A stretch of 29,612 bases of DNA from Monoraphidium neglectum (taxonomy: Eukaryota > Chlorophyta > Chlorophyceae > Sphaeropleales > Selenastraceae), in contig NW_014013453.1 of the NCBI RefSeq assembly GCF_000611645.1, positions 1 to 29,612 on the forward strand, written 5' to 3'. The first letter of the stretch is position 1. Each line of letters begins with the position of its first letter. This document shows, one piece after another, positions 13,890-23,297 of the stretch. The notes below the pieces were generated by a model, which saw only the letters and a list, made by a program, of their open reading frames with translations, was not told where the DNA came from and did not search any database. A program made the translations under genes and the position numbers.

Positions 13890-16184
13890 ATGGACGTCAA
13901 GCCTGGAGGTGGCGCAGGCGTCGCCGACGCAGCGGCAGAAACCGGCACCCCACGTACATCTTCAATAGCTGACAGCCAGGATGCTGCGCCGCCACCAGCA
14001 AACCCGAAGCCCAAGCGTATCCGACCGAAGCAGGTGCCGCTCGGCACCTTAATCGGCCAACTGCAAGGCGTGCTAACGCTCAAACAGAAGCATGTGGACG
14101 AGCTACGCTCTGTCCATGAGCAGCTCCAGGCGCGCGCAACAACGGCGCAGACGCTGGTGCGCAACGCAGAGCAGCTCATTCTGCTGGGGGAGCTGCTGGC
14201 GGAAAGCGGTGGTGGCGCGTCCGCGGCCACGGCCACCGCCGCCGCCGCCGCAGCCACTGCCCGCGCACAGAGCACGTCTGATAGTTTGGATGAGCTGCAG
14301 CAGTACAAGCAAGAGCTTGAGGCCGAGGCGGCGCCGCCCGCGCCAGGGACGGCGGGCGCCCCCGCGCTGCTGCCGCTCAACTGGAGCCCCGCTGCTGCCG
14401 CGGCGGCGTCCAATGGCAGCGTCTCCTCTGAAGATCTTAGGAGCCACCTGAAATCGTATGTGCAATCATGCAGCCCCCTGATAAGGTGCGCTCTGGGGCC
14501 GGCTCCAATCCTCTAACACTGCAACAAGGCATGCTTTCCCTCTGGCACGTGGAGCCCGCCGCTAGCCCCAGTGGTTCTTTGTCTGCAGCGCGAGCGTGCT
14601 GAAGACGCCGCGCGCCCCCGCGCCTCCGCGCCCCCCTCCTGCCGCAGCCGCGTGCGCGACGGCGCGCCGGACGCCGCGGCCTGCGCGGCTGAGCTGGAGC
14701 GGCTGCGAAGCGAGCTGCTCCAGCAGATGGCGCTGGCCCTGGTCGCGCGCGCCCCACAGGCCACGCCCCCAGTGGATGTTTGGCTGCGCCCACTCGACAG
14801 GCCGCCAACCCCCAGCGCCTCCGCGCGCGGCGACGAAGCCGGGGGCACAGACGAGCGCACGGGCAGCAGCGGCGGTGGCAGGCATGGGGCCGCTCGGGAC
14901 GAGGCAGGGGAGGTCGACGGACGCAGCGGCGGCGGCGGCAGCGGACGCTCTGGTGCGGCGCCGGGGCCGCCCCCGCTGGCACACTGGGTGTGGGCCGTCA
15001 AGACTGGCCTGCGCCTAGACAGCGGCCAGGTGAGTGGGCGGAAGCCTAGGTGAGGGCGCTAGCTGGGGCGTATGCGAATGAACCAAAACTGCTGGCTTGC
15101 TGCCATGTGCTGTGTTGCGCGCCGCGCCTGCCATGTATGTCTGGGAGTGTGCATGTATGTGCATTCAGGCGAGCGAGCATACGGGTGGCATACAACTTGA
15201 GTGCACCGCGCCCTCATCAGCACGTTGCTTTGTGTGTGTGAACTCGCGCGCGCAGGTCTAAAACTGCATGATCACATACACATATGTCTGTGTGTACATA
15301 CACATGTGTGTGTGTGTTTCTGCGTTCGCGTTTTGGTTTCACAGCTGCGATGCTTGCCCCACACATGCTTGTTGCATCAATCACCCCACTCACACACTCT
15401 CTCACACTCTCGCCCCCCGCACTCACAAACACACACAGGAGGTGATGGTGGACGCTCTGCTGGGAGCATGGCGCCGTCGCAACAAACAGGCCACCCAGCT
15501 GCGCGAGGCGCTGCTGCGACAGTGCTCTGAGAGCGACCCGCGGGACAGCGCAGAGCAGCAAGAACTTCTGTTGTCCCTGGACGCGGCTCAGGAGGCGTTC
15601 CTGGTGAACTATGCAGTGTGCATCTTAAGCTTTTACGGCGCTGTGCTGCGCGCCGAGCAGGTGCGCGCGTGACAAGCACCGGTACGCTTGAGGTTGTGAT
15701 TAGTCAAGAGACGGGGCCCAGGGAGTGCATGCCTAGTGTGTGTGCGCATGTGCGTGTGTGCGCGTGTGCGTGTGTGTGTGTGCGCATGTGTGTATGTGCG
15801 TGCATGTGTGTGCATGTGCGTGCATGTGGCGCGTGCGTGTGTGTGTGTGTGTGTGTGCGTGTGTGTGTGTGTGTGTCTGTAGTGCATTGTATATGCGTGT
15901 GTGTGTGTGTGTGTTGACACATGCACGTACACATCCCTGCACATCAGTGACGTGCACCCTGGTGCGTGCCTGACAAGGGAGCCATGATTGCATTAGGATT
16001 GATGCCATGCAAAACGCCCTGTGCCCTCTTTCTTACATGTGGCCGCGCTCCCGCGTAGGTTGCCGCATGGATTGCGGCCGCGTGGCCCTTTGTGCCAAGC
16101 CTTGGCGCGCTGGACGAGGCACTGCAGGAGATACGGCGTGCGAAAGACGAACAAGCAAGCCTGGAGCGGGAGCCTCCCGCGTGA
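13890..16184 (+). CDS. Coiled-coil protein with bZIP-factor-like C-terminal region, 4 exons
   Basis: Function unknown; possibly a transcription-factor relative. Exons 13890-14459, 14589-15029, 15439-15660 and 16059-16184 join at phase 0 to 452 aa. The donor of exon 1 is the weaker GTGCAA; the stronger GTATGT four bases earlier breaks the frame, so this junction is the least certain. N-terminal region: Pro/Lys stretch ([15 protein letters not shown]), then a heptad-like helix to about residue 105. An Ala-rich linker and a second short coil ([17 protein letters not shown]) follow. The last 150 residues ([16 protein letters not shown]..., a helix with [16 protein letters not shown], then a helix ending near [16 protein letters not shown]) recall, from memory, the helical tail of algal bZIP factors. 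No N-x7-R basic region is visible. An in-frame TAG at 13866-13868 precedes the ATG, but spliced upstream exons are possible (CAG acceptor-like sites at 13876-13878 and 13882-13884). Confidence 0.7.
15227..15438. repeat. TG tract followed by CA tract within coiled-coil gene intron 2
   Basis: Intron 2 (15030-15438) carries TG-rich runs at 15227-15240 and 15287-15320, then CA-rich runs from about 15386 to the acceptor at 15437-15438. On the transcript the two could pair. Confidence 0.85.
15736..15914. repeat. Long TG/GCATG microsatellite in coiled-coil gene intron 3
   Basis: About 180 bp of (TG)n interrupted by GCGCATG and GTGCATG units, starting 75 nt after the exon 3 donor. On the coding strand it is TG, not CA. 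It is the longest simple repeat in the window. Confidence 0.95.
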
Positions 16185-16424
16185 TGATGGCCCTCTTGCT
16201 GCGTCAGCCCTGCGTGTGTACCTCTGAGGTATGGTTCTGCAAGCTGCCCCGCTGCCGGGCCCCTCTGTTTGGATGCAAGGCTCACTGCAACACGGCAACA
16301 GCGTTGGGCTTTGTCTGGGATTGTGATTTGTTGATGGTGTTGCTGCAATGGCAGGGCCGGGCCGTGGAGACCAACCATCGGCTGCAGCTTCAAGGTGCTG
16401 CTGTGCTGTTTGTATAACAACACC

Positions 16425-16475
16425 TGACTGCATGTATACTTTACACCCAGTGACTGCATAAATACTTTACACCCA
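16425..16475. repeat. 26-nt-period tandem duplication carrying TTTACA
   Basis: Copies at 16425-16449 and 16451-16475 match at 23 of 25 bases. Both contain ACTTTACACCCA, so the minus strand has TGTAA twice, 26 bp apart. Confidence 0.9.
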
Positions 16476-16853
16476 AAGTTTAAAAAATCAGTCGGTTGTC
16501 GTCCAGGGATGGCTGAGCTTAAGGACCTCACTTGCATTTGAGGCCAAAGTTTTCTGTTCAAACGTCACAACATCTGGCGTTATTTTGAACTGCGAGCTGC
16601 CAGGACATCAGTGCTTATTCTTCGTGCAGCCTCCTGCCTCCAATCGCACGCGTGGCGCCGCGCTCTGCACCAAACTGCTGGTGTACTATGCCTTGGCTGC
16701 GACTGCGGTGGTGCCGATGCACGGCTGGACAAAACATAAATTGCTGCCGACGGCGAGCACGCCTTATTGCTGGCTACCATCAAATTCTCTATTTCTGCGC
16801 GATACGGCAGAGTTGTGCACACTGGCAGTCGTGCCGCCAAGATGCTACAAACA

Positions 16854-16858
16854 TTACA
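16854..16858 (-). terminator. TGTAA poly(A) signal, likely of the ABHD10-like gene
   Basis: TTACA on the plus strand is TGTAA on the minus strand, 431 nt past the stop of the hydrolase gene. This spacing resembles that at FtsH and DUF1997. A plus-strand TGTAA at 17065-17069 might serve the convergent coiled-coil gene, which would make the two transcripts overlap. Confidence 0.5.
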
Positions 16859-17288
16859 TCCTACTTGATACATCATGCACTGACGTCCGAGACGTGAAGC
16901 CGCCGGATAACACTACATGCTATTGTGTGCCAAGCACATGCACTGTTGCGGATGCTCCTTGTACCATGCCGTCCTTGCAGGCTCGCCTTTGTGCATTTCT
17001 GCTGGCCCTGGATTGATGGATGCATGGCAGGAGGGGCCATGCAATCACAACACTAGGTTTCTAATGTAATCATGTCATAGAGTGGAGTCGTGTTCACAAG
17101 GTGGTGTTGCAAGAGAGCGCAGCGCTCTCTGCATCTGATGCGCACAGCCAATCGCAGCAAGGTAAACTTGCACCAACACCAGAGCAGCGCGACGAGGCCC
17201 TGATCTCCGTGCACTGGGTGCAGCTCAACACTGCTGCGCCTGTCCTGCTGTTGGCCAGCCCCAGCGGGGGCGCGGGCGGCAGCCTCTG

Positions 17289-18685
17289 TCATTCCTGTTG
17301 ATGGGCAGCCTGCAGTGCCTCCTCCAGCTGAGCCACCGCTGACATCAGCAGGCCGATGTCCCGCTGCGAAGACAGCCGGTGGTCTCCATCCTTTGCTACG
17401 GTCAGAACAACGTCGTCACCAGCCAGCTGACTCACCAGCCGCTGACCGACCTCGACGGGGACAACGTCATCCAGCGCGCCGTGCAAGATCCGCACAGGGC
17501 ACCGCACGTCCAAGGATCCGGGCGCCTCGGGCAGCGCAAAGGCGCGCGCCTCCTCAAAGAACGCGAGGGAGACCTCGTCGGCGCCGGGAGCCACGTAATC
17601 GCTGCCGAGGTTGACGGCGCCGCCTGAAAGCAGTGCCTGCTGCTTGACCTCCCCGAGGCGGTCCCACAGCCGGTCGGCGAGGCTGACCGCGGGCGCGACA
17701 AGGACGAGGGCCGCGACGCGGGTGGGGCGCTGGAGGGCCGCGTGGAGTGCCAGTAGGCCGCCCATGGACGAGCCTGGGGCGAGGGGCGTGGCCGGCCGCC
17801 GGGGCAGGGGAGCAGATGTTCAGCGGGGCAGAAAGCATACAACAGTCAACAGAGGTGACAGCCGGCTCGCACAGGTGAGGGGCAAAGGCGGCCGCTGCTG
17901 CCGCCGCCGCGCGCCCTTGCGGCAGGGCCCGCAGCCCCCGTGGTGCGCACCCACGACGACGAGGGGCGCCGCCTCGTCCGTGAGGCTGTCCACCGCCAGC
18001 AAGGCGTCGCGGAACCAGTCCCCCAGGTGAGTGCCGGCGAAGGTTCCGGATGACAGGCCGTGGCCAGTGTAGTCAAACCTGGTGATGTCAGCGTGGCGGG
18101 GTCGCGCCGAGTGCCGCTTGTGCCGCGAGAATGAAACCTCCACAACTCAAGTGAAGACGCTGTTCTAGGGCGCACCATCGGCATGCTGTTGCTCGGGGCA
18201 AGGAATGCTTGCACGCAGACAGCAGGGTCGGGCACGGCCGCCCCACTCGGGCGCACCACCGTCCGCGAGCAAACACGCGTGGATACGTGAGCTGGCGAGC
18301 TCGCACTTCGGTCTCGTGCCTGCCTGGTGTAGCTGCAGTGAGGCAGCTTCTCTTTCACATAGCTTTCAAGGGCGACGGCCTTGGTCCTGCGGCGCAAGGG
18401 GCCCGTAGATCATTGAGAAGGGCGTAAGTGACAGCGAGCGAGGGCAATGACGTGGCTGAGTGGGGGGGGGCTCAGACGACACGTGCGCCTGTTTGACCAG
18501 CCGGCTATGCTTGCGGCCGCGTAGAGCCGCTGAGTCTATAGCGAACGCATGAAGGCTTACCCTTGCATGTTGCTCAGGAGGCCCGGAAAGAAGATTACCC
18601 CGGTCTTGACCGGTGGCGCGCCAGCATGCCGCACGTAGGCAATGCGGCTGCCCCCCGCTCCAAGCAAGAAAGATGCCTTCGCCAT
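17289..18685 (-). CDS. ABHD10-like alpha/beta hydrolase (acyl-protein thioesterase/esterase type), 4 exons
   Basis: Serine hydrolase of the alpha/beta fold; ABHD10 relatives remove acyl groups from proteins or hydrolyse esters, but this substrate is unknown. Minus-strand exons 18685-18561, 18386-18324, 18078-17951 and 17773-17289 join in frame to 266 aa. Seen in order: oxyanion strand VIFFPGLLSNMQGTKA (from about residue 31), RFDYTGHGLSSG (from 63), nucleophile elbow GSSMG with Ser108, acid LHGALDD with Asp207, and KDGDHRL with His237. All three catalytic residues are present. The MQGTKA and FDYTGHG spacing and the total length fit ABHD10 well. The second intron must use a GC donor (CAG|GCAGGC at 18323-18322) to keep the conserved Arg-Phe-Asp junction; the other donors are GTAAGC and GTGCGC. 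The start at 18685 is the ATG just before the homologous region and leaves no long targeting peptide, so a cytosolic site is more likely than mitochondrial. Confidence 0.9.
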
Positions 18686-19644
18686 CGCTGACGCACAAGA
18701 ACGAATGTGCACTCGCTTCTATCTACCTTGTAGTGCTGAGCACTTGATTCTGTGATCTCGTGGCGTGCGAAGAGATCGGAGCCTGCGATCTGCTGGCCTG
18801 GACTTACTACAGTACTTTAATGGACACATCGTATGGTGGTCGCGTTTGCAAATGGCTCAAATTACCTTGACGCCAGTGATGGACTTCACCAAACGGCGAG
18901 CATACTCAACTGCTCACCCGGCGGCATGCTGGGTTGCGAGGCGGGAAGCGCACTGCGGTGTGCCGTGCGGCAGCGGACACACCCCTCAGCCATATACTAC
19001 CGTCCATATGCATGTGCCCAGCTGCAGCAACGTACCTTGCAGACCCCACTATTGCCTTGCAGTGGGGGCCAGGCTTGCTGAAGCAGTGACGTGCGCCAGC
19101 AAACAAGCTGCAAATGGTCGATTGCTCCTTTCCGTTCATGGCCACAGCTCGCCCAACGCGTCCGTGAAAGTGGATCCCCCCTACACTTCACATCACACCT
19201 GCTACTGGGCGGCTTGCACCGTCTGCTAAGACGGGCTGCTTTGCTCTGCGCTTTGGCGACAAGTCCCGTGTGCCGTTTGAAGTGGGCCGCTGAGTCCGCA
19301 CTCACGTGAGTGGAGACACTGTGAGGCTGAGTTGATTGATGGCAATAACATCTGTGAGGCAGCGCAACAGAGCAGGCTCATGCCGCGCCCATGGCTTGCG
19401 GCAGTCGGAAGGGCCCTGCACACCCAAAGCAAAGCATGACAGGCGACACTGGGCAGCGACGAATGGCAGCGGACACATCATGTTGGAAAGTCCCGCACCT
19501 TGAGCTTGCAGATTGGATTTTTGGTATGCTTTTAATACACTGCAGTATTCTTCGCGAAAAACGCCAGCTGCACGCCCTCGTGTCTCAACCTCGGTGCTCA
19601 TCTGCCCTGTACTGCGGGCTACGTGACCAGTTCAGACTGCAAAC
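18686..19644. other. Divergent intergenic region between hydrolase and TerC genes
   Basis: About 960 bp between two divergent start codons; it should hold both promoters and leaders. Frames in it have no recognisable domain. No TATA box stands out. Confidence 0.55.
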
Positions 19645-21381
19645 ATGCATATGCAAGCCTGCATGGGCACTCCGTCGTGCAGAGGTGTTGCACGGCCTCT
19701 GGTGCTGCAGCATCGAGCACTCGGCCACAGAAATGCCGCACGCTGTGCTGCTGGGGCGAGCAGCCCGACAAGCAGCATGGACATGTGGATGCCACTCCCT
19801 GAGATTGACGTTGATGTGCCCATGAGCAGCAGCAGCAGCGGCGGCAGCAGCAGGGGCAGCGCCAGAAGGGGTGCTGCCACCACCACCAGCGGCGCATCGG
19901 GCGCCGGCATGGACAGGCGGGCAGACGCGGCCGCGGCCGCCGGCGGACGGCCAGGCAGCGCCCCCCTCGCAAGCAGCAGCAACGCCCCCAGCAGCAGCAG
20001 CGCCGGCGGCGGCAGCGGCGTGACAGGCGACGCCGCGCCCCGCGGCCACGGCGGCCGCGACGCCTCGCTGCTGTCCCTGGAGGAGCAGGAGCGGGAGCTG
20101 CAGGCGGTCTCCACCGCGCTGCCCCGCACGGAGGCGCGCCTGGAGACGCTCGCGCTGTGGGTTGGCGCGGCCGTCGCGTTTGGCGGCGGCGTCTGGCACT
20201 TCCTCGGCCCCGAGAAGGGCCAGGAGTTTTTCGCTGGTTACCTGCTGGAGCAGTCGCTGTCCATCGACAACCTGTTCGTGTTCGTCCTCGTCTTCAACTA
20301 CTTCAAGACCCCGCCCTCGGTGCAGCCCAAGGTGCTCAGCTACGGCATCGCCACGGCCGCGGTGCTGCGCCTGGTTATGATCCTGGCCGGGACCGAGCTT
20401 GTGGAGCACTTTGAGCCGGCGCTGCTGCTGTTCGCGGTTGTGCTGCTGTGGAGTGCGTACGGGCTGCTGGTCGGGGGCGACGAGGGCGAGGAGGACCTGA
20501 GTGACAACAAGGTGGGTCCAAAGAGGCCCGCGGGGCGCAGCTGCCGGGCTGGTGCAGCTGCTGGGCGGCTGCACCAAGCGGCGGCGCCATGGGGGGAGAG
20601 TTCTGCTCGGCGTCGTGTGCGCCGAGGTGTCGCCTACTTATGGGTCGCGGCTCAACACATTGGGTTGCGGAGGGGTGATGGGCGCAAAGATTGTGTTGTT
20701 GCAGAACGGCATTGCTGGCTGTGCACGAGCACCCCGAAAGCACCCCTGGCTGCTGCATGCTTTCATGCGTGCCAGCATTTCTGCAGCACGCGGGTTGACC
20801 CAGGTGTGCCTCGCGACCCGGCCGGAATTACATCGCGTGCCAGACCCCCTTGCCAGACTGCAACCCCTCCCCCGTCCAAACCCGCCCGCATCCTCTGGAC
20901 TTTCGCCCCGCAGATCGTGAAGCTCTGCAGGAAGCTGCTGCCCGTCTCAGACCACTACGACGGCGACAAGTTCTTCACCACCGCGCCGCCGCCCTCGCCG
21001 GGCGCCGCCGCGGTCCGCGTCGCGACGCCGCTCCTGCTGACCCTGGCCGTCATCGAGATATCCGATGTCGTGTTCGCCGTCGACTCGATCCCCGCTGTCT
21101 TCGGCGTCACGCTCGACCCCTTCATCGTCTACACCTCAAACCTCTTTGCCATCATGAGCCTGCGGTCCCTCTACGCGTTCGTGTCCACGGTCATGACCGA
21201 GATGCGGTTTTTGGACAAGGCCGTCGCGCTGGTGCTCGCCTTCATCGGCGGCAAGATGATCGCCGAGTTTGGCGGCGTGGCGGTGCCGACGGACGTGAGC
21301 CTGCTGGTGGTGGGCGGCGTGCTCGGCGGCGGCGTCGCGGCGAGCTTCGCGCTGCCCGAGGCGAAGGAGGAGGCGCGGTGA
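19645..21381 (+). CDS. TERC: Plastid TerC-family integral membrane protein, 2 exons
   Basis: TerC proteins are multi-pass membrane proteins tied to metal homeostasis in bacteria; the plant plastid member is needed for thylakoid biogenesis. Exons 19645-20511 and 20914-21381 give 444 aa. The first ATG after an in-frame TGA starts a plausible transit peptide rich in R, A and H (MHMQACMGTPSCRGVARP), followed by a long Ser/Gly/Ala low-complexity stretch (about 61-140). The membrane core begins near residue 165. Both family signatures are clear: LEQSLSIDNLFVFVLVF (from 201) and EISDVVFAVDSIPAVFG (from 337), with the conserved Asp residues expected to line the transport path. The N-terminal extension makes it longer than Arabidopsis TERC (about 384 aa). 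The 402-nt intron contains no in-frame stop, so a retained-intron form of 578 aa is possible, but the spliced form restores the normal loop between membrane segments. Confidence 0.94.
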   Translation: MHMQACMGTPSCRGVARPLVLQHRALGHRNAARCAAGASSPTSSMDMWMPLPEIDVDVPMSSSSSGGSSRGSARRGAATTTSGASGAGMDRRADAAAAAGGRPGSAPLASSSNAPSSSSAGGGSGVTGDAAPRGHGGRDASLLSLEEQERELQAVSTALPRTEARLETLALWVGAAVAFGGGVWHFLGPEKGQEFFAGYLLEQSLSIDNLFVFVLVFNYFKTPPSVQPKVLSYGIATAAVLRLVMILAGTELVEHFEPALLLFAVVLLWSAYGLLVGGDEGEEDLSDNKVGPKRPAGRSCRAGAAAGRLHQAAAPWGESSARRRVRRGVAYLWVAAQHIGLRRGDGRKDCVVAERHCWLCTSTPKAPLAAACFHACQHFCSTRVDPGVPRDPAGITSRARPPCQTATPPPSKPARILWTFAPQIVKLCRKLLPVSDHYDGDKFFTTAPPPSPGAAAVRVATPLLLTLAVIEISDVVFAVDSIPAVFGVTLDPFIVYTSNLFAIMSLRSLYAFVSTVMTEMRFLDKAVALVLAFIGGKMIAEFGGVAVPTDVSLLVVGGVLGGGVAASFALPEAKEEAR

Positions 21382-23297
21382 GACGGCTGGGTGCGCTCCT
21401 GTGCTCCCGGCGCGTCGCGCGCTGGCGGCGGCGCGGCGGGGCGGCGGCCGGAGCGGCCGCGCCCGCAGCGGCGGCGGCGTGCCAGTGCGCCCTTCAGCGG
21501 GCGTGTCCGGGATGCCCCAGGACTCGGAAATCTCTATTCATCGCGGCACTCAAGTCTTCGGCTTGTTGGGGCGCATACTCAGCCGCCATCCCTTCCTCTG
21601 CCCCCGTCTGGTGCCCGCCCCGGCTTGAACCTCCAGCCACTGCTGCTTGCGGTCAGACCCTGATTCCTGACGCCTGACAAATTGCTTTGTTGCGCAGCGC
21701 ACCATGGCAGCGCATGCAGAGGCCGGCGGCACGCTTCCCTGTGAGCGGCCGCCTTCGATCTGGGGCTTGGCACTGCGTGCGCACGCGCGCACAGTCGGTG
21801 CCGCAATTTTGCGTGCCTCTTGACTGGCGGCGCTGCCCTGGCGGCGTCCGCATTATTGACCATCGGCAGCAGCAGGAGCAGCAGCAGCAACAGCAGCAAT
21901 ATCCGGCACGGCTGCAGGCAGCGGGTCGCCATGCCCCTGCCACGTTTTTGGACCCCCATCTTTTCGGAACGCACAGCCTCAGCCAGCCAAGCGGCCACAA
22001 GCGAATTGAGTGCCTGCTGCACGAGCCTGACCGTTGAATGTACCAAACCCCGCCGCGCCCTTCACGCGCGACACCCGCCCGCGCGGCACCCGCGGCGGTC
22101 CCCGCCGCCCCTTGTGCGGCCGGCGCCGGCGCAGGGCAGATCCCTGCCGCCGGCCCGTTGCTGGCTGCTGCTTGAGATGTGCGCCCCTGAGCCATTCCCA
22201 TGTGTTTGGCAGCCTGGTTGTTGGTTGTCGGTGCTGGCTTATACGTCGCCCCATGTGAACCCCCTGCGTTGCACGCGAACATCCCACCCCGCCGCGCACA
22301 TGTCTGCAAGCGCGTGGCGTTTGTTGGCAGCCCCGAAGGTCCTATGCTACTTGCGCCCCTGCATTCCGTAAGCGCTGGGTCATGCGCTGCTGCATCAAGC
22401 CGCGCCAGCTGTGCGCCTGTCTTCTTGTCCCACGGGTGCTCCTGCTCTGCATTTATGATACTCAACGGATGCCTGCGCTTGTAATGCCAAGACATAGTGT
22501 GACTCTGCGTGTTCCGGGGTGGTTGGGAAAGTTTCAGAGGGTCCAAGGGCGCGGGAGGGCGGGGCCGGTTGGCGGCTGCTTGTGGCAGCTGTTTCGCGGG
22601 AGCTTGGGGGTGCGGGCCGCCGGTTTGCGATGTCGCAGGCCGGGGACCGACGCTTCCACCATGCCGGGGGCGCAGAGCGCGGCGCGCGAAGAAGCAGAGC
22701 CGCGCGGGCGCATTTTGTGCGGATGCGGGCAGGCCGGGAGCGCCTGGCCAGCAGCGTGGTGGATAAGCCATGCGGAAACCCCACCAGTTGGGGTGACGGC
22801 GTCGGCACGCGAGCGACGGTCCATCCCACAAATGCACGCCCGGGCCGCTGTGAATGCAATGGCATTGGTCACCAGCGGCAAGGGGGTGCCGGAAGATCAA
22901 ATTGTAGTCCCCAAAAGCCAGGGCGCCAGCGTCTGTGCGGGCAGAGCGCTTTTGAGCGACCCGTTGCCCCGTCTTGGGTGGGGCCGCGCCCAGCTGTGAA
23001 GCTGGGCTTCGGGAAAAAGCTCGCCAGCTCTGCCGTGCGCGCGGCACCCGCTCCGTCCTGCCGCCGCCGCCCATGGGCGCCGCCCGCGTAGCTGGGCCAA
23101 GAGGAGGCCGCGCGGTGAGGCCGCGCGGCCTGGTCAGTAGCGCCCGCGCCGCCGCCGCCGCCAGAAGAGCAGCCTCCTCGGCCCGGCTGCCGCGGCCCCC
23201 GCAACACGCAAACGAAGGCGCCCGCCCGCGCCCATGCTGGCGGCCGGCCAGCGCGCCGCGCCGCGCCGCGCCGCACGGAGGCGGCGGCCGGCCGAAG
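21382..23297. other. Convergent intergenic region between TerC and uS7m genes
   Basis: About 1.9 kb, strongly GC-rich in its right half, holding the 3' UTRs of two convergent genes. A plus-strand TGTAA (22480-22484) is the only candidate poly(A) signal for TerC, 1.1 kb after its stop. No minus-strand TGTAA was found for uS7m. A 707-codon minus-strand open frame crosses the region but shows no domain (see findings). Confidence 0.5.
21867..21899. repeat. Imperfect CAG repeat
   Basis: CAG-rich run with GAG and CAA interruptions, outside any supported gene. It lies in the putative TerC 3' UTR. Confidence 0.9.

Noticed and set aside
14456..14461. GTATGT as donor of exon 1 in the coiled-coil gene.
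   Set aside because: It is the stronger consensus but leaves phase 2, and no acceptor nearby restores the clearly coding frame of exon 2; GTGCAA at 14460 keeps the frame and the same donor type appears in uS7m.
15736..15914. Open frames encoding Cys/Val or His/Thr repeats over the TG tract.
   Set aside because: They are simple translations of (TG)n or (CA)n inside an intron and carry no coding signal.
16503..16576. tRNA-like stretch: A-box-like TGGCTGAGCTTAAGG, an anticodon-arm-like CCTCA...TGAGG and B-box-like GTTCAAAC, total about 74 nt.
   Set aside because: The T stem does not pair, the anticodon loop would have 8 nt and the acceptor closes at only four or five positions. At best it is a decayed tRNA or tRNA-derived SINE relic; I do not call a tRNA.
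19585..20577. Minus-strand open frame of 330 codons opposite TerC exon 1.
   Set aside because: Shadow of the TerC coding strand; low-complexity Ala/Gly translation.
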